A DNA stretch of 64,000 nt from Jeotgalibaca porci (GCF_011299095.1 NZ_CP049889.1:124001-188000), one strand, 5' to 3'. Counted from the first letter of the stretch, positions 27,118-35,156 are shown. Program-made: numbers and translations. The notes: generated by a model from the letters alone, not told the origin.

Positions 27118-28887
27118 TTATTTTACCTTTACTTTTACTTGCACCAAAGATAACTCAGGATTGACATCCATTGCTTCCGTCATTCCCAAAATTGGCTGTC
27201 CATCTACATCAAAATGTACCCGCCGGATACCTGAAGAACGGGGAGCATCGATACCTGGACGTGCATGATAAGTGTTCCAGGTATTGCCTTCTTCATCTTC
27301 TACATAAGCATTGTGTCCAGGTCCAAATTCTCCTGGAACATTCAGAGAAGTCAACAATGGGTAATTTGATTTTTCCCAGACCGCTGGATTGAGCAAGTCA
27401 CTGCCAACTTTGGCTTTTAGATACCCCACACAATAGCTACTGTCGACAGCTGCGCCGGAAATGGTTAAGTAGATGTCTTCTCCTCGATACAAGGCATAGG
27501 GACCTTCATCGACAAAGGTATGATTATTGTCCCATCCATAATCTGGTTTTGCTAAGACTACTGGTTCTGTCAATAATTGCCACGGTTGATCAGGATTGAG
27601 CTCCGCAAAATAAATCCACGCACCTAAGTCCACTGGGAAAAACTGACGTTGCGACCAAGCGGCATAGATTCGGCCACTATCTTTAATCACCGTCATATCC
27701 AAAGTGATGCCTCCTGTAATCAAAGGCGATCCATCTGCTTTTACGACTTTTTGCGGTCGCTGCCAATCAGCTAGCACCAAGGGATTGCCGCCTTCTTTCA
27801 AAGCCATTACGTGGGATTGTTCCTCTTCAAAAGGACCTGGTGTTGCCCCGTGGAAAATATACAAACGATCATTAATAATATGAAATTCTGGTGCCCACAA
27901 GAGATTGGCAATTTCAGGGTACATCTCGCTATCCAAAATCTTCATCTCTTGGGCAGTAACTAACTCAGCAATCGTCTTGGCTTTACGGATATAGAGGCTA
28001 CGGTTATCATCATAATCATTCGTGGCAATAAAGTAGTATTCCCCTTGCCATTTGCCGATACAAGGATCCGCGCGATAAGTCGCAATCGGGAAAGAAAAAT
28101 GTTCCTGATGCACTTGACCCTTTGCTACAAAAGCTTTTTCAGTAGCACTTGCTGGTAAATCAAACCAATCAATTCCGGCTTGGCGACTCGAGCCATCACT
28201 ATAGCGCAAGGTTGCTTTCATCGTGGTAAGTTCTTCCATGTTTTCAACAACGACTTCATCCGGTAAGTCCACAGCGATATTATAGGGTGTTATCAATTTT
28301 TTTTGTAAATAGTCTCCTTGTTCCTCACTAATGGTCAAACTATTCCTCGGAATTGCCCCTTCAATATCCGTTGCTACTTCCAAAAGTGGTTGCCACTGAA
28401 TGGCAACCTTTTTAGTCTCATCCACATGATCTAAGCTTGGGGTCGTCACTTGATAAGCCTGATCACAGCTATCTAACCACCGGATTTGATACCCTTCATC
28501 CGTATAAGCCAATTGAACATCCATCAGAGGCATTTCACTTAGGTGGAGCAAAGGTAGTTCTTGATACTGAATAAAGTTTTCCGTTTCAAAAACTAAAATG
28601 CTACCCACACTGGTTTCATCCAACGTTCCATCGGCATTTACCCGAATCCCGATGATGTAAAATTTCTCTTTTCCCTGACAAATCCAAGTTTTTTTAAGGG
28701 CTTTTGCTACTAAAAACCCATCTGGTAAAGAATGTGCTTTGGCAAACAAGACCCCAAAGTTTTGATTTAATGGCTGAAACACTCCTGATTCATCTGCCAA
28801 TGCTAAATGCATCGCCAATCCCAGCCGAGTATCATAAAGCTCTGTTTCTTTAGCTTCTCGTTGATAATTCAATAATTGATAACTCAT
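27118..28887 (-). CDS. Glycoside hydrolase family 43 protein with Ig-like domain
   Basis: A 589-residue intracellular enzyme (no signal peptide), likely acting on arabino- or xylo-oligosaccharides. The N-terminal about 170 residues form a beta-type domain. A bacterial Ig-like stretch (ATLRYSDGSSRQAGIDW) lies at about 190-265. The five-bladed propeller of GH43 follows, with candidate catalytic Asp274 (YRADPCIGKW), pKa-modulating Asp397 (ITLDMTVI) and acid Glu461 (VDEGPYAL). The C-terminus is a Val-Lys repeat (VQVKVKVK). It starts about 120 bases after the second GH43 gene and is followed by a terminator. Exact substrate is not readable. Confidence 0.85.
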   Translation of the reverse strand: MSYQLLNYQREAKETELYDTRLGLAMHLALADESGVFQPLNQNFGVLFAKAHSLPDGFLVAKALKKTWICQGKEKFYIIGIRVNADGTLDETSVGSILVFETENFIQYQELPLLHLSEMPLMDVQLAYTDEGYQIRWLDSCDQAYQVTTPSLDHVDETKKVAIQWQPLLEVATDIEGAIPRNSLTISEEQGDYLQKKLITPYNIAVDLPDEVVVENMEELTTMKATLRYSDGSSRQAGIDWFDLPASATEKAFVAKGQVHQEHFSFPIATYRADPCIGKWQGEYYFIATNDYDDNRSLYIRKAKTIAELVTAQEMKILDSEMYPEIANLLWAPEFHIINDRLYIFHGATPGPFEEEQSHVMALKEGGNPLVLADWQRPQKVVKADGSPLITGGITLDMTVIKDSGRIYAAWSQRQFFPVDLGAWIYFAELNPDQPWQLLTEPVVLAKPDYGWDNNHTFVDEGPYALYRGEDIYLTISGAAVDSSYCVGYLKAKVGSDLLNPAVWEKSNYPLLTSLNVPGEFGPGHNAYVEDEEGNTWNTYHARPGIDAPRSSGIRRVHFDVDGQPILGMTEAMDVNPELSLVQVKVKVK

Positions 28888-29009
28888 AATAGCCTCCTAA
28901 ATATAATAATTGCGAGTAGTTTGATTAGTGGTCCACACACCAATTTTCAAACCCATTCTGTTGCAGGTTCTTTGCACCAATTTCCGTTCGAGAATAGATT
29001 TCTATCAAA

Positions 29010-30521
29010 TTATTGCAAATAATCAAATTGAGAAAAACGAGCTGAACCATTTATTTCTTTTGTGGCCCAGTTAAATAAGGCGTATCTACAACCTGTGAAG
29101 TATTCAATGTCAAACGCTACATGATGAGGTGAGCCAATTTGGATATCCTCATAAAAGAAGCGGATCGTGTCGATTTGATCTTTAAAGTTGGCTTCTACTT
29201 TAAAAGTAATCTGGCTCGGATCAATCACTGGCATCTTTTTTATTTCCTTATAAAGGACCCGCTCACTCTCTTGTTTGGTGGCTGATTGGTAAACAACAAA
29301 ATATTCATTATTCTCCAGCGTTACGCCTATGAATGCATATTGGTATTGTAATGCTGCAATGCCGGCTATGTCTCCTTCTTTGAGCGCTGAAGCATCCACC
29401 GTGACTTCTGCGGCAGATGACGGGAATAACATGCGTTGCGTCAACATATTATGAGCCTGTGTAAATTCCTGCTGAACGGATTTGTTAGTTATTTCAATGT
29501 AGCCTTCTTCATAATTGACAGAGTAACCGTCTAAATGCGGTTCATGGTTAAATTGCCAGAATGATTGCAGACCATGTAAGAGCGGTGTTTTAGTCTTAAA
29601 GTCATCACTACCAAATAACGGTGTATACATATAATTTTCCTTAGTACTGGTAACACTAAATTTAGCCGGTATCTTCTTGTTCTCTCCGATAACAGGGTAT
29701 TTATCCTTCCAAGAAAGTGGCGCTAACACAGGAACCCTTCCCACTGCTCCTCGGTCCTGAAAAAGAATCGCATACCATTCCCCTTCCGGCGTATCGACAA
29801 TCCCGCCTTGAGCAACTCCTTGATTATGATAGTCGATATCGTCATTCACGATATCACCACCGGTAAAGGTTCCCATTAAAGAATGAGACATAAAACAAGC
29901 TTGTGTGCGCTTCCATTCGTGCGGTAACGAATGAATCAGAAAGACATAATAATGGCCATTTATTTTATAGAAATGCGCACCTTCATACGCCAAGCGTTGG
30001 TTGCCCTCTTCCGACACGATGATACGATGCAACCCGCCTTCTTTGGGTCCGGATAAATCTTCTTCAAGTTCGGTTAACCAAATCTGTCTATTTCCGTATA
30101 CAATATACACTTTGTCATCGTCATCAAAAAACAGTGACGAATCATGATAAAAGCCTTTAATTTCAGTCTTTGTCCATTTCTCTTCAAGCGATGCCGTTCG
30201 GTAAAGATATGTTTTTTGCGTGTCATTCGCTGCGAAAACTACGTAAAATTGGCCCTTATGGTAACGTAAGCTCGCTGCCCACATGCCTTTACCATAAATA
30301 TTTTCGCCCTCTTCTAATCTTTGCGCTTTCGTACTATCAAGCTGATCGTAAACATAACAAGCATGCTCCCAATTCACTAAATCATAAGATCTTAAAATCT
30401 CACATCCTGGGATAAAATACATTGTCGTAGAAACCATGTAATACGTATCCCCTACTCTAATTACATCGGGATCCGGATAGTCAAGCGGTATAATCGGATT
30501 CTTAACTGTCTCTTTAGTCAT
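29010..30521 (-). CDS. Glycoside hydrolase family 43 (beta-xylosidase / arabinofuranosidase)
   Basis: A 503-residue cytoplasmic glycosidase. It begins with the family motif NPIIPLDYPDPDVI, with the catalytic base at Asp17. Asp127 (GFYHDSSLFFDDD) is the modulator and Glu180 (AYEGAHFYKI) the acid. The catalytic propeller covers about 1-300 and a C-terminal beta-sandwich about 310-503 (FGSDDFKTKTPLLHG). This is the usual form of xylan- and arabinoxylan-oligosaccharide hydrolases. A strong promoter with an overlapping palindrome lies upstream. No transporter or regulator gene for the sugars is next to it. Confidence 0.9.
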   Translation of the reverse strand: MTKETVKNPIIPLDYPDPDVIRVGDTYYMVSTTMYFIPGCEILRSYDLVNWEHACYVYDQLDSTKAQRLEEGENIYGKGMWAASLRYHKGQFYVVFAANDTQKTYLYRTASLEEKWTKTEIKGFYHDSSLFFDDDDKVYIVYGNRQIWLTELEEDLSGPKEGGLHRIIVSEEGNQRLAYEGAHFYKINGHYYVFLIHSLPHEWKRTQACFMSHSLMGTFTGGDIVNDDIDYHNQGVAQGGIVDTPEGEWYAILFQDRGAVGRVPVLAPLSWKDKYPVIGENKKIPAKFSVTSTKENYMYTPLFGSDDFKTKTPLLHGLQSFWQFNHEPHLDGYSVNYEEGYIEITNKSVQQEFTQAHNMLTQRMLFPSSAAEVTVDASALKEGDIAGIAALQYQYAFIGVTLENNEYFVVYQSATKQESERVLYKEIKKMPVIDPSQITFKVEANFKDQIDTIRFFYEDIQIGSPHHVAFDIEYFTGCRYALFNWATKEINGSARFSQFDYLQ

Positions 30522-30556
30522 TCATTTGCCTCTTTCCATCGTTGTGTAGAACTATA

Positions 30557-30588
30557 ACTATTATCGGATAGTGACTCAGTAATGTCAA
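30557..30588 (-). promoter_or_regulatory. Promoter of the GH43 operon with overlapping palindrome
   Basis: On the minus strand TTGACA (plus 30583-30588), a 17-base spacer and GATAAT (30560-30565). The -10 box lies inside ACTAT-N6-ATAGT (30557-30572), a candidate operator for a sugar-responsive repressor. Confidence 0.7.
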
Positions 30589-30603
30589 TTGCCTCTCATA
30601 ATA

Positions 30604-30650
30604 AAAACAGCCGTATTCCCTATTGTAGCAAGGAATACGGCTGTTTTATA
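30604..30650. terminator. Terminator of the tyrosine recombinase side and GH43 side
   Basis: Sixteen-base perfect arms (AAAACAGCCGTATTCC and complement) around a 12-base loop, with T-rich tails on the plus strand and A-rich on the other. It separates the recombinase gene from the GH43 promoter. Confidence 0.75.
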
Positions 30651-30658
30651 TTTTATTA

Positions 30659-31213
30659 TTAGAATCCCATATCAACGGTTGCATAAACTTTGTTGATGCT
30701 TTCTTGCGTAATTCCGATATACCGTAAGGTTACCGCCTGGGATGAGTGTTGAAAGATTGTTTGCAGTAGGCTGATATCCACCCCCTGCTTATATGACCAG
30801 TAACCAAAAGTCTTACGTAACGAGTGAGCGCTTAAAGGGGTCACACCGATCATGTCACCAGCATAGGAAATAATCCGATGCGCTTGCATCCGTTGAATCG
30901 CCTGCTTGGGATTTTTTTCAGAAAAGAATAGATAGTCTGATGGTTTCAAATTCTCACTTTTTACATACACTTTTATTGACTGCCGAAGTTTGGGATGCAA
31001 ATATAGCATCTTCTTCTTTTTTGTCTTTTTTTCCTGAACCCAAACGAAATCTTGTTTATGAACATCCTTCACTTTTAAATCGAGGATATCGCTAATCCGT
31101 AATCCTGTTCGTAAACCGAATTCCAGAAGTAGGCGTTTTTTGGATTCAGCCGGATAGACTGCCATTAATTTTTTAATTTGCTTTTTTTGTTTAATCGGAT
31201 ATGTAAAATTCAC
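30659..31213 (-). CDS. Short solitary tyrosine recombinase
   Basis: A 184-residue protein that consists only of the catalytic domain of a tyrosine recombinase, like FimB/FimE-type invertases. Catalytic residues: Arg in TGLRISDIL, Lys in the basic EKKTKKKKM region, HSLRK (HxxR), His in IFQHSSQAV and Tyr in TLRYIG. The core-binding N-terminal domain is absent. No phage or conjugation genes adjoin. Two palindromes upstream (31284-31300 and 31392-31419) could be its sites. It may invert or excise local DNA, or be the remnant of an element. It follows AAGGGATAG and starts with ATG. Confidence 0.85.
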   Translation of the reverse strand: MNFTYPIKQKKQIKKLMAVYPAESKKRLLLEFGLRTGLRISDILDLKVKDVHKQDFVWVQEKKTKKKKMLYLHPKLRQSIKVYVKSENLKPSDYLFFSEKNPKQAIQRMQAHRIISYAGDMIGVTPLSAHSLRKTFGYWSYKQGVDISLLQTIFQHSSQAVTLRYIGITQESINKVYATVDMGF

Positions 31214-31283
31214 TTTTGTCTATCCCTTCATTATTTAGTTTTGACTTGTGAATTAATGAGCTTTCTGTCCCTCTTGCATGAGA

Positions 31284-31300
31284 TACCTCTAAAAGAGGTA
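31284..31300. repeat. Palindrome TACCTCT-AAA-AGAGGTA
   Basis: Seven-base arms and a three-base centre, about 70 bases upstream of the recombinase start. Could be an operator or a recombination site. Confidence 0.5.
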
Positions 31301-31310
31301 AAAAGGATGG

Positions 31311-31325
31311 TTGAAAACGCTTTTG
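31311..31325 (-). promoter_or_regulatory. cre-like site upstream of the recombinase
   Basis: TTGAAAACGCTTTTG matches the CcpA consensus WTGNAANCGNWNNCW except for the last C. No promoter was identified nearby, so the role is doubtful. Confidence 0.3.
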
Positions 31326-31391
31326 TTAACTAATTAACAATTTCAGTGCTTTTAGTGTACCACTTTACCCTATGGTATAGCAACGTTTAAT

Positions 31392-31419
31392 AGGATACAC
31401 AATTGTAATTGTGTATCCT
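31392..31419. repeat. Perfect 13-bp palindrome with 2-base centre
   Basis: AGGATACACAATT, GT, then the exact complement. No T-run follows on either side, so it is not a typical terminator. Its size fits paired binding sites of a dimeric DNA-binding protein or recombinase. Confidence 0.6.
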
Positions 31420-31530
31420 GTTCATTAAAACGTGTTTTAAGGCGATTTCAAAATTAATCATGAGTATTCACCCGCGAAACGTTCTTAAAATGCGTTATTT
31501 CGTTTTGACTATAAAAAACATGAAAAATCA

Positions 31531-31562
31531 CAAAAAAATAGCCCGAGAAAATTCTCGAGCAT
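31531..31562 (-). terminator. Terminator on the minus strand
   Basis: GCTCGAGAA pairs with TTCTCGGGC, followed on the minus strand by TATTTTTTTG. It would end any transcript entering from the toxin–antitoxin side. Confidence 0.65.
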
Positions 31563-31660
31563 CATTTAGAAGATGAAAAAATACTTCCCTCTCTTTTTCA
31601 ATATAAAACTCCTCTATTAAATGACGATAATTATTGCTTAAAATCGAAATGCAACAGCAA

Positions 31661-31687
31661 TTGTTTTTGGGATTGAAATGGTATAAT
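31661..31687 (+). promoter_or_regulatory. Promoter of the toxin mRNA
   Basis: TATAAT at 31682-31687 within GGTATAATAAATAAG; the same 15 bases occur in the opposing promoter. TTGTTT lies 15 bases upstream; the spacing is short. Confidence 0.65.
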
Positions 31688-31740
31688 AAATAAGCGAGAA
31701 GTTGATGGCGGTGGCTATCTTAACAAAGGAGGTGGTGCCT

Positions 31741-31872
31741 ATGGGATTAGGTGCTGAATCTGATGAAAGGAGATGCCTTTTTGGAAGTGCAAGAAGCGAT
31801 CCAGCTGATGCTTGGCTTTGGGACCTTTGTGGTCACACTGCTGACATTTATACTGGCGCTTATCAAGCATAA
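31741..31872 (+). CDS. Small ORF overlapping the Hol-Tox-like toxin out of frame
   Basis: A 43-codon frame beginning MGLGAESDERRC, with a near-perfect ribosome binding site AAAGGAGGTGGTG. It covers most of the toxin gene in another frame. Translation across the toxin's own ribosome binding site could couple or block toxin synthesis. It may be a translated leader rather than a functional protein. It has no membrane segment and no known relatives that I can name. Confidence 0.45.
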   Translation: MGLGAESDERRCLFGSARSDPADAWLWDLCGHTADIYTGAYQA

Positions 31873-31891
31873 TAATAACCAAAAAAAATAA
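31781..31891 (+). CDS. Hol-Tox-like type I toxin peptide
   Basis: A 36-residue peptide: charged start (MEVQEAIQ, from TTG), one membrane helix (LMLGFGTFVVTLLTFILALI), then a polar tail KHNNNQKK. This is the form of the putative holin-like toxins (Hol-Tox) of Firmicutes, which damage the membrane when overproduced. TTG follows AAAGGAG by eight bases. An in-frame ATG six codons earlier lacks that spacing. A bidirectional terminator follows the stop directly, and an opposing promoter lies behind it. This fits a type I toxin–antitoxin locus. Confidence 0.78.
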   Translation: MEVQEAIQLMLGFGTFVVTLLTFILALIKHNNNQKK

Positions 31892-31996
31892 CCGCACAGA
31901 CTTTGGCCGAGTCACGGTTATTTTTTAAACTATAACGAAGCCACCGTCTTAAACGGCTTGCACCGAGAGTCCTGTTAGCGCAGGGCTCTCTTTTCT
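31880..31996 (-). ncRNA. Antisense RNA, candidate type I antitoxin
   Basis: Transcription from the opposing promoter would give an RNA of about 110-120 bases ending at the shared terminator. Its 5' part folds as GAGAGCCCTG/CAGGACTCTC, and its 3' part is complementary to the end of the toxin mRNA. It also carries GACGGTGGCTTC; the toxin mRNA leader has the similar GGCGGTGGCTATC. This matches the layout of convergent type I antitoxins such as SR4 or RatA. The ends are estimated from promoter and terminator positions. Confidence 0.65.
31887..31926. terminator. Bidirectional terminator shared by toxin mRNA and antisense RNA
   Basis: AATAACCG pairs with CGGTTATT around a loop of 20 bases; six T follow on the plus strand and eight on the minus strand. 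Confidence 0.8.
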
Positions 31997-32001
31997 TATT
32001 T

Positions 32002-32030
32002 ATTATACCAAATATTTAGATTGTTCGCAA
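32002..32030 (-). promoter_or_regulatory. Promoter of the antisense RNA
   Basis: On the minus strand TTGCGA (plus 32025-32030), a 17-base spacer and TATAAT (32002-32007). It is closer to consensus than the toxin promoter, as expected for an antitoxin that must be in excess. Confidence 0.75.
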
Positions 32031-32135
32031 TTTTATCGGCATTAGCTTCGAAATACCATCAACGAGTTTATTCCCTCGTTCATCGAACGCCGAAAGTTTT
32101 CTCAAAATAAAAGTTTCTTGAAAGCCACTCTTTTT

Positions 32136-32348
32136 TTATTTATCATCCGGAAAATATTCTAATATATCTCCTGGTTGGCAATCCAAAGCACGGCAAATAT
32201 TTTCTAAAGTCGAAAAGCGAACAGCGACTGCTTTTCCGTTTTTTAATTTTGATAAATTCACATTCGTGATGCCAACCTCATCTGCCAAATCCTTTAGTAG
32301 TATCTTTCGGTCAGCCATGACACGATCCAATCGAACAATTATCGGCAT
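32136..32348 (-). CDS. XRE-family regulator, YozG-like
   Basis: A 70-residue helix-turn-helix protein (LKDLADEVGITNVNLSKLKNGKAV as the HTH in outline) of the Cro/C1 type with the ending CQPGDILEYFPD. Such short regulators are usually encoded with a DUF2975 membrane protein, which is the next gene upstream here with an 11-base gap. It may repress its own operon at the palindrome over the -10 box (32929-32945). Confidence 0.92.
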   Translation of the reverse strand: MPIIVRLDRVMADRKILLKDLADEVGITNVNLSKLKNGKAVAVRFSTLENICRALDCQPGDILEYFPDDK

Positions 32349-32359
32349 AAAACCCCTCC

Positions 32360-32905
32360 TTAGACGACATCATCGGACAAGTTTTGTAATTCAATCCCGT
32401 AATTAAATATTTCAGAGACGACATATAAAATAACTCCCATGATAAATCCTGACCCAAAACCGAAATTAAGATTATATCCATCAACTGAAATCACGCCTAA
32501 TACGAAAGAATGAACAAGCGGAAGAATAATATCAGAAATCATCAGAGTCAGACTAATCCGTTTGATTATCTTTACGAAATTAAAATCAAAGGGGCGTTTA
32601 CCATCTGCCAACCACTTGAAAGCAGCTGAGCCTGCGAGCAGAACAAAAATTGTAACGGCTTGGGTGATTGGAATCATCGTAAAAGCAGCGATTTGCCGTT
32701 CCGCTTCAGTAATACCTATCGCCCCCTTGCTGCCTCCCATAGAAAAGAGCGTGATGTCCGGGCTGTTATATGTAAAAGAGAGAGTAGTTGTTCCAGAAAC
32801 ATACGTATACACACTATAGACAACCGCAACGAAAATAAAGATAGAAAAAATCTGTAATGCATAAGCGTTTATTCTGCAAAAATTTCGAAACCGCGATAGA
32901 TTCAT
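32360..32905 (-). CDS. DUF2975 membrane protein
   Basis: A 181-residue protein with four predicted membrane helices (about 12-35, 70-95, 110-132 and 145-170) and a DUF2975 layout. The ATG at 32905 follows GGAG by eight bases; a GTG three codons earlier overlaps the ribosome binding site. It forms an operon with the XRE regulator. Its function is unknown; pairs of this type are often thought to sense or respond to membrane conditions. Confidence 0.85.
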   Translation of the reverse strand: MNLSRFRNFCRINAYALQIFSIFIFVAVVYSVYTYVSGTTTLSFTYNSPDITLFSMGGSKGAIGITEAERQIAAFTMIPITQAVTIFVLLAGSAAFKWLADGKRPFDFNFVKIIKRISLTLMISDIILPLVHSFVLGVISVDGYNLNFGFGSGFIMGVILYVVSEIFNYGIELQNLSDDVV

Positions 32906-32928
32906 TTTCCTCACTCCAATTATAGATT

Positions 32929-32945
32929 AACTCTATTATAGAGTT
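32929..32945 (-). promoter_or_regulatory. Palindromic operator over the -10 box of the DUF2975–XRE operon
   Basis: AACTCTAT-T-ATAGAGTT is a perfect 8-1-8 palindrome; on the minus strand it contains TATAAT. A repressor bound here would block the promoter. Confidence 0.6.
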
Positions 32946-32963
32946 TTTTTATCCTAAATCAAC

Positions 32964-32992
32964 TATAAATTATCGAATTACGATAATTTATA
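32964..32992. repeat. AT-rich inverted repeat
   Basis: TATAAATTATCG, AATTA, then CGATAATTTATA. It lies between the DUF2975 promoter and the M42 peptidase end and may be a weak terminator or a protein site. Confidence 0.45.
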
Positions 32993-33041
32993 GCGGAATT
33001 AAAAGACCAAGCAAATAAAATGCTATGGTCTTTCAGTAGTG

Positions 33042-34100
33042 TTATTGAATGTAGGCTTTGATTAATTTATACGTATTTTCTAAGGCATCGATATGCGTCC
33101 GCTCCATACCATGGCTACTTGCGACACCCGGCCCAATTAATGCGGCACGAATATTTGCTCCACCACCAAGTGCAGCAGAGGCGTCGCTTCCGTACATCGG
33201 ATAAATATCAACGGCATAGTTCAAATCTTGTTCTTTTGCCATTTCAATCAAGTGAGTCGTCATTGCATAATCATACGGACCTGATGAGTCTTTCGCACAA
33301 ATCGACACATCAAATTCTGTACACTCCAGATCCAGACCGATACAACCCATATCAACAGCCAATAATTCCGTAATTTCTTCCGGAATCCAAGCTGCCCCAT
33401 GACCTACTTCTTCGTATGTTGAAAAAATGAAGACCAAATTTGTCGCCGGTTCAATCTTTTCTTCTTTTAACGTTCTTAAAATGTTCACTAAGACAGAAAC
33501 GGAGGCTTTATCATCCAAGAAACGTGATTTGATAAAGCCTGATTCCGTCACAACTACTTTAGGATCGTAGGCAATAATGTCACCGTTTTGAATACCCAGC
33601 TTTTTCACGTCTTCTTTATTTTTTACGCGCTCATCAATCTTAACGACTAGATTGTCGATATCACGCTCTTTTGTTGAAGCATCCTTAAAAACGTGAATGG
33701 AAGGCGTATTTGAAAGAATCGTTCCCGTATAAACCTTTCCATCACGTGTAATGACGTCACAGTACTCGCCATCCAACGTTGGTGTCAAAGGACCACCTAA
33801 CTTAGTCAGAGCAAGCGTCCCATCGCTGTTAATCGAGCGAACCATTAATCCTAATGTATCAATGTGTGCACTGAGGCCGCGCGTTATGCTTGCGTCCTTT
33901 CCATCTACATACACCATTATGTTTCCTTTTGGTGTTTTCACAGTCTCATAACCGATTTCTTCCAGCGTTTCTTGGAGAAAAGCAGTCGCATTTTGCGTAT
34001 AACCAGTCGGGCTATTTATAGATAGTAATTGTGTTAAAAATGCCAGCGTTTCATCTTTTTTGAACATATTATATTTTGTATGGACAGCCAAATCGCCCAT
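33042..34100 (-). CDS. M42-family metallopeptidase (glutamyl aminopeptidase/FrvX type)
   Basis: A 352-residue cytosolic aminopeptidase with two metal ions, usually assembled as a dodecamer. Key residues: His and Asp in LSAHIDTLGLMV, Asp in FLDDKASVSVL, the Glu pair in STYEEVGHGAAW, and Asp in the VDMGCIGLDLECTE region. A His near the C-terminus (SSHGMERTHIDAL) completes the set. The start ATG follows AAAGGAG closely. An alternative start about 12 codons later (MFKKDETLAFL) would match many family members better. Confidence 0.92.
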   Translation of the reverse strand: MGDLAVHTKYNMFKKDETLAFLTQLLSINSPTGYTQNATAFLQETLEEIGYETVKTPKGNIMVYVDGKDASITRGLSAHIDTLGLMVRSINSDGTLALTKLGGPLTPTLDGEYCDVITRDGKVYTGTILSNTPSIHVFKDASTKERDIDNLVVKIDERVKNKEDVKKLGIQNGDIIAYDPKVVVTESGFIKSRFLDDKASVSVLVNILRTLKEEKIEPATNLVFIFSTYEEVGHGAAWIPEEITELLAVDMGCIGLDLECTEFDVSICAKDSSGPYDYAMTTHLIEMAKEQDLNYAVDIYPMYGSDASAALGGGANIRAALIGPGVASSHGMERTHIDALENTYKLIKAYIQ

Positions 34101-34181
34101 ACACTCCTTTCTTTATTAGCGAAACCAAGTATCGCAATTATACCACTAATGAAGCTAATGGGATAAACTAAAAAACAGACC

Positions 34182-35156
34182 TCAGTTAGAAATCTGTTTT
34201 TTCTTCATTGTTTCACTTATACGAATATCATAGATACCTTGATAACTGTCGCGTCGTGCCAGCTCATCATCGATCGCATTCAAAACTTCCCATTTTTTCA
34301 GGCTCCACATCGGACCAATTAGCGTGTCACGTGGGGCATCCCCGGTTAAACGGTGGATAATAATATCTTTCGGGATAATTTCCAACTGATCACAAATAAG
34401 ATTGACATAGGCATCTTTTTCCAGGAATTCTAAACGCCCATAGTGATAGTCCCGAATCATTTTGGTGTTCTTCATCAAGTGGAGAAGGTGTAATTTTACC
34501 CCTTGAATATCCGAATCCAAAATCATTCGTTTCGCACTTTCCATCATCATTTCGTGCGTTTCACCCGGCAAGCCGTTAATTAAATGCGTACAGACTGGAA
34601 TGCTATGCTTTCTTAACTTGGCAACAGCATCCACATACGTTTGATAATCGTGTGCACGGTTAATCATCCGACTTGTCTCTTCATGAACAGTCTGCAGACC
34701 TAATTCCACCCACAGATAATACCGTTCATTTAATTCTGCTAAGTATTCAATCGTTTCATCCGGCAAACAGTCCGGCCGCGTCGCAATCATGATACCAACG
34801 ACGCCCTCTTCGTTTACTACCTGTTCATACCGATGGCGAAGAATCTCAACAGGTGCATGGGTATTGGTAAAGTTTTGAAAATAGGCGATATACTTTGTTG
34901 TATGCGGCCATTTTTCATGCATCTTATCGATTCCTTTACGCATTTGAATCGGCAGTGGATCCAAGCGACTTTGTGCAAAGTCTCCCGAACCGGAAACGGT
35001 ACAAAAGGTGCAGCCACCGTGAGCGACTGTTCCATCCCGATTGGGGCAATCAAAGCCACCATCCAAGGCAACCTTGAATACTTTTTCTCCGAACTGTTCT
35101 TTTAAATGTGAATTCCATGTATGATAACGTTTGTTTCCTCTATCCAATTTCCCCAC
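34182..35156 (-). CDS. ytqA: YtqA-type radical SAM protein (TIGR01212)
   Basis: A 324-residue radical SAM enzyme. The cluster-binding Cys residues are in DCPNRDGTVAHGGCTFC, an extended spacing typical of this family. Other family segments are YFQNFTNTHAP, GIMIATRPDCLPD, WVELGLQTVHE and CTHLINGLPGE. The reaction is not established; related proteins are linked to tRNA modification. The gene is single, between the M42 peptidase and the ornithine-cyclodeaminase-like gene, on the same strand. Confidence 0.9.
   Translation of the reverse strand: MGKLDRGNKRYHTWNSHLKEQFGEKVFKVALDGGFDCPNRDGTVAHGGCTFCTVSGSGDFAQSRLDPLPIQMRKGIDKMHEKWPHTTKYIAYFQNFTNTHAPVEILRHRYEQVVNEEGVVGIMIATRPDCLPDETIEYLAELNERYYLWVELGLQTVHEETSRMINRAHDYQTYVDAVAKLRKHSIPVCTHLINGLPGETHEMMMESAKRMILDSDIQGVKLHLLHLMKNTKMIRDYHYGRLEFLEKDAYVNLICDQLEIIPKDIIIHRLTGDAPRDTLIGPMWSLKKWEVLNAIDDELARRDSYQGIYDIRISETMKKKQISN

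Noticed and set aside
31781..31926. Fst/RNAI–RNAII type locus
   Set aside because: Fst systems use direct DNA repeats so that the two RNAs are complementary there; here the GGTGGCT words are inverted and occur in the same sense in both RNAs. The peptide also looks more like Hol-Tox.
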